Assembly (NCBI GenBank): GCA_958428235.1
Contig: CAUAFG010000016.1
Location: forward strand, 1 to 54,601
Source: Faeciplasma sp900553675
GTDB lineage: Bacteria; Bacillota; Clostridia; Oscillospirales; Ruminococcaceae
Direction: 5' to 3'
Length of the DNA: 54,601 nucleotides
Below the pieces are notes generated by a model. It had not been told where the DNA came from. It saw only the letters and a program-made list of their open reading frames with translations, and did not search any database. Positions 23,143 to 31,323 of the stretch are shown here, one piece after another. The translations under genes were made by a program, and so were the position numbers. Each line of letters opens with the position of its first letter. The first letter of the stretch is position 1.

Positions 23143-24123
23143 ATGATAATTAAAAGATTTGTTTGCGCTCTGCTTGCCTCGCTGACCCTTGCAGCCTGCC
23201 TGACCGCCTGCGGAGAGCCTGCAAAGGAGCCAAGAAAAACCGAATTTCCGGATAACCCCTATCACGAGATCCCGCAGGAATATCTCAAGCTCTGCGACAA
23301 AGGCGGAGTTGTGGCATCGGTGAAGTATGAAACCAAGGACTACGCCGGCAATAACGAAACCTTTGAGAAGACCGCGCTTGTATATCTCCCATACGGCTAC
23401 AATCAGGATGATACCGAGAAAAAGTATAACGTGATGTACATGATGCACGGCGGCGGAGGAAACGAAAAGGAGCTTTTGGGCGGTGTTATGGAGGATTCCG
23501 AAATGAAGCGAATACTTGACAACATGATAGCCAACGGCGACATGGAGCCTTGCATCTTCGTCGGCGTGTCCTATAATAATCCCTACAACGGCGACGCTAC
23601 CGCTTGCTGCAAGAATTTTGCGCAGGAGTTTATAAAGGATGTCGTTCCGGCAGTCGAGGGCAAATATAACACCTACTGTGAAAAGACCAATGCAAAGGGA
23701 ATCAAGGCTTCGAGGCTTCACCGCGGCTTCGGCGGATTTTCGATGGGCGCCGCCTGCACATGGTGGATGTTTGAGCAGTGCCTAGAGGAAATAGGCTACT
23801 TCCTGCCTGTGGCGGGGGACAGCTGGTGCGTTCCCGGAGCAACCAAAAAGGAAGCCGCCGAATATCTGCGTCAGGTAGTTACTGACTACGGCATGACTAA
23901 GGATGATTTCTACATCTACTGTGGAGTCGGAACCAACGACGATATGGCAGGTCCCAATATGCGCCCGATGGTTGACGAAATGGTTAAGCTCGACGATGTT
24001 TTCGTTCAGTGCGACAACTTTAAAGACGGCAACTTCTACTTTGTAAGCAAAGAGGGCGGCTGGCACGCGCAGGACACCGTAAGATGCCTTGTTTACAACG
24101 GTCTGCCCAAGTTCTTCGGTTGA
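23143..24123 (+). CDS. CE1-type esterase, lipoprotein (feruloyl/acetyl xylan esterase-like)
   Basis: 326 aa. The signal peptide MIIKRFVCALLASLTLAACL ends in lipobox LTAC-G, so it is a surface lipoprotein. The alpha/beta-hydrolase domain has VMYMMHGGGGNEKE (oxyanion region), GGFSMGAACTW (nucleophile Ser in GFSMG), CGVGTNDD (acid region) and GGWHAQDTVR (catalytic His). This is the layout of carbohydrate esterase family 1 enzymes that remove ferulate or acetyl groups from plant xylan. The next gene is a close paralogue without a signal peptide. Substrate not determinable from sequence. Confidence 0.85.
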   Translation: MIIKRFVCALLASLTLAACLTACGEPAKEPRKTEFPDNPYHEIPQEYLKLCDKGGVVASVKYETKDYAGNNETFEKTALVYLPYGYNQDDTEKKYNVMYMMHGGGGNEKELLGGVMEDSEMKRILDNMIANGDMEPCIFVGVSYNNPYNGDATACCKNFAQEFIKDVVPAVEGKYNTYCEKTNAKGIKASRLHRGFGGFSMGAACTWWMFEQCLEEIGYFLPVAGDSWCVPGATKKEAAEYLRQVVTDYGMTKDDFYIYCGVGTNDDMAGPNMRPMVDEMVKLDDVFVQCDNFKDGNFYFVSKEGGWHAQDTVRCLVYNGLPKFFG

Positions 24124-24135
24124 TAAGGGGGGATA

Positions 24136-25044
24136 ATGATTATGAGAAAACAGAATTTCCCCGATAACGCCTATAGAGAGATACCGCAGGAGTACTTCTC
24201 TCCCTGCGCAAAGGCGGGCAAGGTCGAAGCGGTAAATTACACAGCGCACAACCACGCCGGAAACGGCGAGGAGTTTGAAAAGACCGCGCTTGTATATCTC
24301 CCTTACGGGTACAATCTCGAAGATGCCGAAAAGAAGTATAACGTCATGTACATGATGCACGGCGGCGGAGGAAACGAAAAGGAACTTCTGGGCGGTGCGG
24401 GCATGAAAACCGAAATGAAGCTTATCTTAGACAACATGATAGCTAACGGCGACCTTGAACCCTGCCTGTTTGTGGGAATATCCTACAACACCCCCTACTG
24501 TAAGGACGCAACGGCTTGCTGCCGCAATTTCGCGGCGGAGCTTGTAAACGACCTGATTCCTGCGGTTGAGGGCAGCTACAATACATACTGCAAAACTCCC
24601 GACAGCGAGGGTATAAGGGCTTCACGCCTTCACCGAGGATTCGGCGGCTTTTCGATGGGTTCCGCCTGCACATGGTGGGTCTTCGAGAAGGCTCTTAACG
24701 AGATTGCCTACTTCCTGCCGACCAGCGGCGACAGCTGGGGAGTTGAGATGAAGGGCGGCAACACAAAGCCGGTCGAAACGGTTGAGAACCTGATTCAGTC
24801 GGTGAAAAATCAGGGCATGAGCGGGGATGATTTCTATATCTACTGCGGAACAGGCACCAACGATATCGCATACCCCAATATGTGTCCGATGGTTGCCGAG
24901 ATGAAAAAGCGGGATGACTATTTCCGTTACTGCGATAATTTTGCTTACGGCAACTTCTATTTCGCGGTAAAAGACGGCGGCTGGCACGACCAGAACACCG
25001 TCAGAAGCATAGTATTTAACGGTCTGCCCAAGTTCTTCGGATAA
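24136..25044 (+). CDS. CE1-type esterase, cytosolic paralogue
   Basis: 302 aa, starting 12 bases after the previous stop with a GGGGGGA Shine-Dalgarno. It aligns with the previous protein along its whole length (NFPDNAYREIPQEYFSPC against EFPDNPYHEIPQEYLKLC; VMYMMHGGGGNEKELLGG; GGFSMGSACTWWVFE; GGWHDQNTVR), including the Ser, Asp and His positions, but has no signal peptide. Probably a tandem duplicate with division of labour: surface de-esterification and intracellular processing of imported feruloylated or acetylated oligosaccharides. Confidence 0.85.
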   Translation: MIMRKQNFPDNAYREIPQEYFSPCAKAGKVEAVNYTAHNHAGNGEEFEKTALVYLPYGYNLEDAEKKYNVMYMMHGGGGNEKELLGGAGMKTEMKLILDNMIANGDLEPCLFVGISYNTPYCKDATACCRNFAAELVNDLIPAVEGSYNTYCKTPDSEGIRASRLHRGFGGFSMGSACTWWVFEKALNEIAYFLPTSGDSWGVEMKGGNTKPVETVENLIQSVKNQGMSGDDFYIYCGTGTNDIAYPNMCPMVAEMKKRDDYFRYCDNFAYGNFYFAVKDGGWHDQNTVRSIVFNGLPKFFG

Positions 25045-25060
25045 TATATAACTAAAGCAA

Positions 25061-25100
25061 TCCTCCGTACACGTTTAGCAGCGTGTGCGGAGGACTTTTT
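25061..25100 (+). terminator. Terminator after the esterase pair
   Basis: A 13-base-pair stem has arms 25061-25073 and 25082-25094 with one G-U pair, followed by CTTTTT. It ends 6 bases before the stop of the convergent serpin gene. Confidence 0.85.
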
Positions 25101-25105
25101 CATAG

Positions 25106-26638
25106 TCAGACGTTGTTGACAACCCCGATAAACAGCGGCTGCCCGACGTCGCTTTCGATGATGAATATAAACGGTCTGTCAAGAATGAAATCTACCTGTC
25201 GCTTTTCAACAGGTGCCGCTGCGCCGACAAGCGGTATTTCCGTGAACGCCGCCGCTTTGCAGCCCTCCTCGTCGATAATCACCCTTGCCGCGTGATTGAC
25301 CTTGCTTACACATGCGTTAGTCTGGCTTGTGATAGCGGAAAAGTCTGCCGAATTAATGTCAAATGCGTTTTCTATCCCCATAGCCTTAAAGCTGTTGCTA
25401 AGGTCGATATCCGAGGATACATCAAACTTCGGCAGCTTAAGATTAAGCATAACCTGCTCAACGTTATCCTGCTTTCCTGTAAGCAGAGTGTCAACAAGGC
25501 GCCCTTTAGAAATAACCTCCTCAACTGTGCTGCCCTCGTCCGGAAGGATAAGCCACATTCTGCCGCCGCCCTTAAAATCCTTGTATGCCGCTCCGTAGCT
25601 TTCACCGCGATAGTAGTCCCGGTCGTCGATAAAGTGGCACATAAATTCCGCTTCAACGTCGCCGGATGGGGAGTGGAAGACAAGGCGTTCGTTATATTTC
25701 TGATTAAATTCGCCCTGCCATTTTGCACTGAAATATACGGTGGTCAGTATGTCCATAATACCGCTTTCATCAAGCTTTATATCGCCGATTTGCTCGTCGA
25801 GAAGTCCGCCGGTGCGCTTTGAAAGCCAGCTTTGCATATCGCGGGTTGTGTCGGGATCGCCGAAGTCCCCCGAAAAGCTGTCGGCATAGTAGTACTTGGC
25901 AAGAGCCTTAAGCGCGGGCTTTTTGAACCTGACATCCTTGTTCAGCCAGAGCGAGCTTGAAAGTATCTGCTTTTTTGTTCTGTCATATATATAGTTCGTG
26001 TCCCAAAGCGTTTTGGCGTTTTCTCTGAGTTCCTCTATTGAGTCTACGTCCAACGCACCGAGAATCTGTCTGCGTGTCTCGCCGTCCGAGACCTCTGCCA
26101 GCATTGAAGCCGCGATATAAAGGTTTACCGGAGATATCACCCTGTTTTCTTTGTCACATTCCGAAAGGGAGGAGGATATCAATTTGCTGTAGAAGCCTGA
26201 GTATTTATCAATATCTATTGCCAATTTTCTGCGGTTGGAATTGTATTTGTCGTATATGCTTTCCTGAAGGCTGTGGTCCTTGTCCTCCTCGGAATAATCG
26301 GGATATTCCGCGCATTCGGGATATTCTGCCGCTGCAATGGCTCTTACTTCCTTCAGCTCAACGACGGAATCGTAGCTCGACTGATACTCTGCGGGGACTT
26401 TGCCGAAGACGGAGGACTTTATTGAGCCTATTCCGCCGAAAGAGCTAATAATTCCCGGGACGGCTGCTATCAATGCAAGACAGGCGGCTATGGGAAGCGC
26501 GATTTTCACTGCTCTGCGCGCCGCGCGGCGTTTTTTATCGCGCGATTCAAAAAATTCCTTCTCCCGCTGACTTGAAACCTCCTCTATAAGCTCTTCGTCT
26601 ATGCCGTCTATGATTTTTGATATGTCTTCTCGCTTCAT
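25106..26638 (-). CDS. Membrane-anchored serpin, putative anti-sigma fusion (serpin 1)
   Basis: 510 aa. Residues 1-42 are a charged cytoplasmic segment (EDISKIIDGIDEELIEEVSSQ, then KKRRAARR), 43-67 a membrane helix, ~68-140 a linker, and ~145-510 a complete serpin: NRVISPVNLYIAASMLAEVSDG, FKKPALKALAKYYYADSFSGDFGD, TVYFSAKWQGEFN, LNLKLPKFDVSSDIDL, and DRPFIFIIE with QPLFIGVVNNV. The reactive-loop hinge EEGCKAAAFTE (457-467) keeps the small residues needed for loop insertion, so it should be inhibitory. The start overlaps the ECF sigma stop (ATGA), the arrangement of sigma/anti-sigma pairs. Inference: the cytoplasmic tail holds the sigma factor and the serpin senses a protease. Confidence 0.85.
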   Translation of the reverse strand: MKREDISKIIDGIDEELIEEVSSQREKEFFESRDKKRRAARRAVKIALPIAACLALIAAVPGIISSFGGIGSIKSSVFGKVPAEYQSSYDSVVELKEVRAIAAAEYPECAEYPDYSEEDKDHSLQESIYDKYNSNRRKLAIDIDKYSGFYSKLISSSLSECDKENRVISPVNLYIAASMLAEVSDGETRRQILGALDVDSIEELRENAKTLWDTNYIYDRTKKQILSSSLWLNKDVRFKKPALKALAKYYYADSFSGDFGDPDTTRDMQSWLSKRTGGLLDEQIGDIKLDESGIMDILTTVYFSAKWQGEFNQKYNERLVFHSPSGDVEAEFMCHFIDDRDYYRGESYGAAYKDFKGGGRMWLILPDEGSTVEEVISKGRLVDTLLTGKQDNVEQVMLNLKLPKFDVSSDIDLSNSFKAMGIENAFDINSADFSAITSQTNACVSKVNHAARVIIDEEGCKAAAFTEIPLVGAAAPVEKRQVDFILDRPFIFIIESDVGQPLFIGVVNNV

Positions 26639-27195
26639 ATATTAAATCCCCGCCCTTCAAGATAGCTTTTAAGATTGTCCCGCACCCTTTTCAGAATGCT
26701 TTTTACCGTTGATTCCGACATTCCCATCATGCTGGATATCTCCCTTATGCTGTCGCAGAAGTAGTATCTGCGGATAAAAACGCTTCGTTTTTGCTCATCC
26801 AGTCCCGATAAATACGCCGTCAGCGACTGCGATAGCATTGCAAGCTCAAAGTCCGCCTGAATGTCCTCGAAGGAGGCAAAGCACTCGCCAAGCTCATCCA
26901 TCGAAACCGAATACCCGCTTGCAAGCCTTTTGCGCGCGGTATGACTTCGCAGACGGTCTATCGACAGCCCGCGGGTTATCCTCCCCAGATAATAAGCAAG
27001 CTTGGGCGGACAGTTAGGCGGAATGGTGTTCCATGCGCGCAGGTAGGTGTCGTTTACACACTCGCGGCTGTCCTCGTGGTCGTTCAGTATATTATTCGCG
27101 ATGACATATAGGTAGGACGAGTACTTTTTATCGGTCTCGCTGATGGCTTTTTCATCGCGGTGGTTGTACAGCTCTATAATTTTATTGTCTTCCAT
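26635..27195 (-). CDS. ECF sigma factor paired with serpin 1
   Basis: 186 aa. Region 2 is KYSSYLYVIANNILNDHEDSRECVNDTYLRAWNTIPP and region 4 is LDEQKRSVFIRRYYFCDSIREISSMMGMSESTVKSILKRVRDNLKSYL; the ~60-residue linker between them is normal for ECF sigma factors. The stop overlaps the serpin start by 4 bases. An ECF-type promoter (27229-27256) lies just upstream, so it probably transcribes its own operon. Same length and closely similar sequence as the second sigma factor at 30501-31061. Confidence 0.92.
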   Translation of the reverse strand: MEDNKIIELYNHRDEKAISETDKKYSSYLYVIANNILNDHEDSRECVNDTYLRAWNTIPPNCPPKLAYYLGRITRGLSIDRLRSHTARKRLASGYSVSMDELGECFASFEDIQADFELAMLSQSLTAYLSGLDEQKRSVFIRRYYFCDSIREISSMMGMSESTVKSILKRVRDNLKSYLEGRGFNI

Positions 27196-27228
27196 AATTG
27201 AATCACTTCCCTTGCTGTTCTACTATAT

Positions 27229-27256
27229 ATACCGTAAAATATGCGAAAAAGTTGCA
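27229..27256 (-). promoter_or_regulatory. ECF-type promoter of the sigma/serpin 1 operon
   Basis: On the minus strand TGCAAC (27256-27251), 16-base spacer, CGGTAT (27234-27229), matching the ECF pattern TGNAAC-N16-CGTNTA. The same architecture and flanking bases (ATGCAA, TTACGG, TATAT, AG.AGAA) occur upstream of the second sigma gene. Confidence 0.65.
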
Positions 27257-27379
27257 TGATTTTACGAAAATTTTTAGCTATTCACACAAAAATCTCTTGA
27301 AAAATCCATCTGAATGTAGTAACATAATAAATAAGGGATGTAATCCCGAATGAAAATACTATATAAGGAGCTGCAAATT

Positions 27380-28528
27380 ATGGCTAACAGATTCATTCTT
27401 AACGAAACAAGCTATCACGGAGCGGGAGCTATTAAGGAGATTCCCACAGAGGTAAAGGGCAGAGGCTTTAAAAAGTGCTTTGTCTGCTCCGACCCCGACC
27501 TTATCAAATTCGGCGTTACCCAAAAGGTCACCGGTCTTTTGGATGACAGCGGCATAGCTTATGAGATATACTCGGAAATCAAGCCCAACCCCACCATAGA
27601 AAACGTTCAGACCGGCGTTGCCGCGTTTAAGGCAAGCGGTGCCGACTGCATTATAGCTATCGGCGGAGGCTCCTCCATGGACACCGCCAAGGCGATAGGA
27701 ATTATTATCACCAACCCCGATTTTGCGGACGTCCGCTCGCTCGAGGGCGTTGCTCCTACAACCAATAAGTGCGTCCCGATAATCGCCGTTCCCACAACCG
27801 CCGGAACCGCTGCCGAGGTCACCATCAACTACGTTATTACCGACGCCGAAAAGAACAGAAAGATGGTCTGCGTCGACCCCAAGGATATCCCGATCGTGGC
27901 TGTTGTTGACCCTGATATGATGTCCACCATGCCAAAGGGTCTTACCGCTGCCACCGGTATGGACGCTTTGACACACGCTATCGAGGGCTATATTACCAAG
28001 GCAGCTTGGGAGCTTTCGGATATGTTCCATCTTAAGGCAATCGAGATAATCTCCAAGAGCCTGCGTGGAGCGGTTGCCAACACTCCCGAAGGCAGGGAAG
28101 GCATGGCACTCGGACAGTATATCGCCGGAATGGGCTTTTCAAACGTCGGCTTGGGCATAGTTCACTCGATGGCTCACCCGCTGGGCGCGCTTTATGATAC
28201 CCCCCACGGCGTTGCAAACGCTATTATCCTGCCCACCGTTATGGAGTATAACGCTCCCGCCACCGGCGAGAAGTACAGGGATATCGCAAAGGCAATGGGC
28301 GTTGAAGGCGTTGACGCTATGACCCTTGATGAGGCAAGAAAAGCGGCTGTAGACGCCGTTAAGCAGCTTTCAAAGGATGTTGGAATCCCCGCAGACTTAA
28401 ATGATATAGTCAAGCCGGAGGATGTTGACTTCCTTGCTCAGTCCGCTTACGACGACGCCTGCCGCCCCGGAAACCCCAGAGACACATCCGTTGCGGAAAT
28501 CAAGGAGCTTTATCTTTCGCTGATGTGA
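27380..28528 (+). CDS. Iron-containing alcohol dehydrogenase (FucO/group III type)
   Basis: 382 aa from ATG 27380, preceded by AAGGAG; an in-frame ATG at 27350 lacks a ribosome site. The NAD-binding motif is AIGGGSSMDTAKAIG; metal-site motifs are MDALTHAIEGY and GIVHSMAHPLGALYDTPHG (His and Asp ligands of Fe2+). Closest general type is lactaldehyde/propanediol oxidoreductase or butanol/ethanol dehydrogenase; substrate uncertain. Transcribed between the two sigma-serpin operons but in the opposite direction, so probably not part of them. Confidence 0.9.
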   Translation: MANRFILNETSYHGAGAIKEIPTEVKGRGFKKCFVCSDPDLIKFGVTQKVTGLLDDSGIAYEIYSEIKPNPTIENVQTGVAAFKASGADCIIAIGGGSSMDTAKAIGIIITNPDFADVRSLEGVAPTTNKCVPIIAVPTTAGTAAEVTINYVITDAEKNRKMVCVDPKDIPIVAVVDPDMMSTMPKGLTAATGMDALTHAIEGYITKAAWELSDMFHLKAIEIISKSLRGAVANTPEGREGMALGQYIAGMGFSNVGLGIVHSMAHPLGALYDTPHGVANAIILPTVMEYNAPATGEKYRDIAKAMGVEGVDAMTLDEARKAAVDAVKQLSKDVGIPADLNDIVKPEDVDFLAQSAYDDACRPGNPRDTSVAEIKELYLSLM

Positions 28529-28551
28529 GCTAAAAATGTAATATACTAATA

Positions 28552-28596
28552 ACATCCGGCAGACTGGATTATTTCGGTCTGCCGGATGTATCTTTT
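28552..28596 (+). terminator. Terminator after the alcohol dehydrogenase gene
   Basis: A perfect 13-base-pair stem has arms ACATCCGGCAGAC (28552-28564) and 28577-28589, followed by ATCTTTT. The opposite strand has only short T-runs, so it mainly serves the plus strand, though it lies at a convergent junction. Confidence 0.85.
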
Positions 28597-30469
28597 ACGG
28601 ATTATTGACTACGCCCATAAACAGCGGCTGGTTTGTGTCGGTTTTTATAACTATGATGAACGGTCTGTCAGCGGTGAAATATACTTCTTCCGGCGGAGGG
28701 GGAGCCTCGCCTACCAAGCCCAAATCGACATAGGCTGCGGCTTCACAGCCTTCTTCATCAATTTTAATTCTTGCGGCGTGCTGAACTTTGTCTACGGAAA
28801 CGGGATATTTTTCTGAAATCAGATTGGAAAAGTCTCCATTGCCGGTAAAGACTTTTTCTATGCCGAGGTTTTTTAACGCTTGGTTCAGGCTGACATCAGA
28901 CGAAATGTCAAACTTCGGAATCCGTTGATGTACTATAGCATCGTAATAATCGAAGTCTTGTCTTGGATTGCGGATGAACACAAAGTCAAGGTATTCATCT
29001 GATGATAAAACGTCGTCAACCGTTTCGCCCTCATTGGGAAGGATGAAATACATCAACCCGCCGTCATTTTCAAAGCTGTTTATTACTGCGGTGAAGTTGC
29101 TTCCCAAAAACAGGCTGCCGCTTTCTTGCTTATACATGAAGTCGGTGGTTATATCACCGCTTGGAGAATGGAAGGTCATTTCTTCGGTATAATCTTTATA
29201 GAACCAATCCGACCATCTGCCGTTGAAGTACAGGGTTGTGCATATGTTAAGTATGGAATCGGGCGTAAGCTCTACCCCTTCAACTGCTTCTTTAAGAAGT
29301 CCTCTTGTCTTTTCATTAATCCAATTCTGAATTCGCGCGGTAGAGCTTTCATCATAGCCGTCAAAAAGATAGCTATCCGCAAAGTAGTTAAAAGCAAGGC
29401 TGTCTACAGCCTCTTTGTTATAAGGATAATCCACGTTTATCCACAGCGAAGCCGCCGGCAGAACCATGCTGCCCGTAGCCTCAGAGTAGTTGGAAACAAA
29501 CAGAGTCTGCGCTCTGTCGCGCTGAGTTTCGATATCCGGCGAGTCCAGAACCTCAAGCACTTCGTCGCGGGTTGAACCGTCGGTAATTTCTGCGAGCATT
29601 GAAAGTGCCTCGTACAGCGCAAGAGGGGAGTAAACCATATTTTCGCCGTCCGCCGAACCAAGAATTTCCCTTGCAGAGGTCTTGTAAAAGTTTGAATACT
29701 CATTGATATTCTTTGCAAGCTTGCGCCTTTCGCGGACGCCGGCGTTGTATTCATTGAGCTTTTTATCATATTCGGGATTATAGAAGAAATAGCCGTCTAC
29801 GTCCAGGTTTTCAAAGTCTTCGATGTTGGGATACTCCGCCCACTTTGGATATTCAACATAGCACAGCGGCTCGGCGTTGATTTCGACATCATCCCGATGC
29901 TTTATGGTGGTTGTGGGGGTGGTTGTTTTCTCCGACTTTGCTGTCTTTGTAGTCGCCTTTGTCGCTGGGGCGGTTGGAACGCTGCATATCTCCGAGGTCT
30001 TTTCGGTTGCGGTAGTTGTCGGAGGAGTTGTGGACGGATTCGGCTCGACAACTGTCGTTGTATGCGGCGGCTCGCTGCCTTCACTTGCAGGATTTGCCGT
30101 GGTTTGGCTGTTTATGGTGCCGGTGTGGAAGCTTCCCGATGTGATAACGTCGTTCAGCGTGCCGTCGGGAGAGGTGGTGCAGAGATTCTCGTCTGTTAAC
30201 ACGGTGGTGACAGCTGCCGACGGCGGAGTTGCTTCGCACGGCTGTTCGGGGTCGGTGCTGTTGATAGCTCCGCGGTTTCTTCCGACTGCCGTAAACACTC
30301 CCACAGCCAGCACAAAGCAGGCTGCCGCAGAGCCGAACCCGATTATAATGCGACTTCTGGCAAGCTTTCTTTTACTTAGTAGCCTTTGCCGTTCGCTGTC
30401 GGCTTTTTCGATGATGTCTTCGCTCAGCTTGCTTAATGCGCCGCTGATTTTTTCGGATTTCTTGTCCAT
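28595..30469 (-). CDS. Membrane-anchored serpin with Thr/Pro stalk, putative anti-sigma fusion (serpin 2)
   Basis: 624 aa from ATG 30469 (AAAGGAAAT upstream); an earlier start would overlap the sigma gene. Residues 1-40 are a charged cytoplasmic segment (KISGALSKLSEDIIEKADSE), 41-63 a membrane helix, ~70-200 a Thr/Ser/Pro-rich stalk with many TTT and PP runs (wall-spanning or glycosylated), and ~225-624 a serpin: MVYSPLALYEALSMLAEITDG, CTTLYFNGRWSDWF, HQRIPKFDISSDVSL, TADRPFIIVIK and QPLFMGVVNNP. The hinge is EEGCEAAAYVD (572-582), inhibitory type. It follows an ECF sigma gene by 31 bases. Same design as serpin 1 with a longer stalk and a different reactive loop. Confidence 0.85.
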   Translation of the reverse strand: MDKKSEKISGALSKLSEDIIEKADSERQRLLSKRKLARSRIIIGFGSAAACFVLAVGVFTAVGRNRGAINSTDPEQPCEATPPSAAVTTVLTDENLCTTSPDGTLNDVITSGSFHTGTINSQTTANPASEGSEPPHTTTVVEPNPSTTPPTTTATEKTSEICSVPTAPATKATTKTAKSEKTTTPTTTIKHRDDVEINAEPLCYVEYPKWAEYPNIEDFENLDVDGYFFYNPEYDKKLNEYNAGVRERRKLAKNINEYSNFYKTSAREILGSADGENMVYSPLALYEALSMLAEITDGSTRDEVLEVLDSPDIETQRDRAQTLFVSNYSEATGSMVLPAASLWINVDYPYNKEAVDSLAFNYFADSYLFDGYDESSTARIQNWINEKTRGLLKEAVEGVELTPDSILNICTTLYFNGRWSDWFYKDYTEEMTFHSPSGDITTDFMYKQESGSLFLGSNFTAVINSFENDGGLMYFILPNEGETVDDVLSSDEYLDFVFIRNPRQDFDYYDAIVHQRIPKFDISSDVSLNQALKNLGIEKVFTGNGDFSNLISEKYPVSVDKVQHAARIKIDEEGCEAAAYVDLGLVGEAPPPPEEVYFTADRPFIIVIKTDTNQPLFMGVVNNP

Positions 30470-30500
30470 AATATTTCCTTTCGTTTCGCGTAAAACAATA

Positions 30501-31061
30501 CTATATAAATATTTCTTCACTTTCAAGATGCTTTTTCAGACCTTCGCGGGCGCGGTAAAGCATACTTGTGACCTTTGAAACGCTCCAGCCGGTGTAATCC
30601 GCTATCGATTTTACCGAATCGCAATAGTAGTAACGCCAGATAAAAACGTTGCACATATCCTCGCTTATCGCCTTAAGATACGCTCCTATTGCCTCAGCGA
30701 GGACTTTTGTATCAAACGCCGACTCGGTGCTTTCGCAGGACGGCACAGCCTCTTCAAGCTCGCTCAGGGACACGGAATATTCGGACAGCTGTCTTTTTGC
30801 CGCACTCCTTTTTCTAAGGCAGTCAATGGAGATATCCCGCGTGATTTTGGCAAGGTAGCATGAGAATTTCTGCGGGAGCTTGGGCGGAATGGTGTTCCAT
30901 GCCGCCAAGTAGGTGTCGTTTAAGCACTCCTGGCTGTCCTCGCGGCTTTTTAGTATGTTTTTAGCTATCGTAAGCAGATAGGAGGAGTATTTCCTGTGAG
31001 TTTCGTGTATAGCGCGTTCGTCGCGCAGGTTGAATAGATTTATGATATCCCGATCGTCCAA
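30501..31061 (-). CDS. ECF sigma factor paired with serpin 2
   Basis: 186 aa if the TTG at 31061 is used. That start has AAGGAAGTG at proper spacing and aligns exactly with the first residue of the other sigma factor (LDDRDIINLFNLRDERAI against MEDNKIIELYNHRDEKAI); an ATG pair three codons upstream is too close to the ribosome site. Region 2 is KYSSYLLTIAKNILKSREDSQECLNDTYLAAWNTIPP; region 4 is ISEDMCNVFIWRYYYCDSVKSIADYTGWSVSKVTSMLYRAREGLKKHL. It heads the operon with serpin 2, under an ECF promoter like that of the first pair. Confidence 0.92.
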   Translation of the reverse strand: MDDRDIINLFNLRDERAIHETHRKYSSYLLTIAKNILKSREDSQECLNDTYLAAWNTIPPKLPQKFSCYLAKITRDISIDCLRKRSAAKRQLSEYSVSLSELEEAVPSCESTESAFDTKVLAEAIGAYLKAISEDMCNVFIWRYYYCDSVKSIADYTGWSVSKVTSMLYRAREGLKKHLESEEIFI

Positions 31062-31097
31062 TTGCATCACTTCCTTATATATTGTCTTCTGCTAATA

Positions 31098-31125
31098 TAG
31101 CCGTAATCCGTAGGGAAATATTGCA
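31098..31125 (-). promoter_or_regulatory. ECF-type promoter of the sigma/serpin 2 operon
   Basis: On the minus strand TGCAAT (31125-31120), 16-base spacer, CGGCTA (31103-31098). Same spacing and flanking bases as the promoter at 27229-27256. Confidence 0.62.
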
Positions 31126-31215
31126 TTATCCACTAATTATTTTAGCATTTTTTAAGAAAAAGCGCAATAGTACTCAAACAGAGTAGAAAAGTATTGAACT
31201 TTTTTTGAAAAGCAC

Positions 31216-31244
31216 TTGAAATATCTCAGCAAAAATGCTACAAT
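31216..31244 (+). promoter_or_regulatory. Promoter of the beta-mannosidase gene
   Basis: TTGAAA (31216-31221), 17-base spacer, TACAAT (31239-31244). It lies inside an upstream in-frame extension of the mannosidase frame, which supports the later start at 31324. Confidence 0.6.
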
Positions 31245-31323
31245 TGCAAAAAGCTTTGTAAAAGCGAAGAATAGTAAAATTTTAAACCGATTTTTGATAC
31301 GACAAATGAAAGGAAGCAAAGCT

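Noticed and set aside
23113..24360. Long minus-strand frames opposite the esterase genes
   Set aside because: The plus-strand frames contain intact catalytic motifs and a promoter; the opposite frames have no motifs and arise from codon bias.
29877..30578. Plus-strand frame of 233 codons opposite the serpin 2 stalk
   Set aside because: Val-rich mirror of the Thr-rich stalk coding sequence, with no ribosome site.
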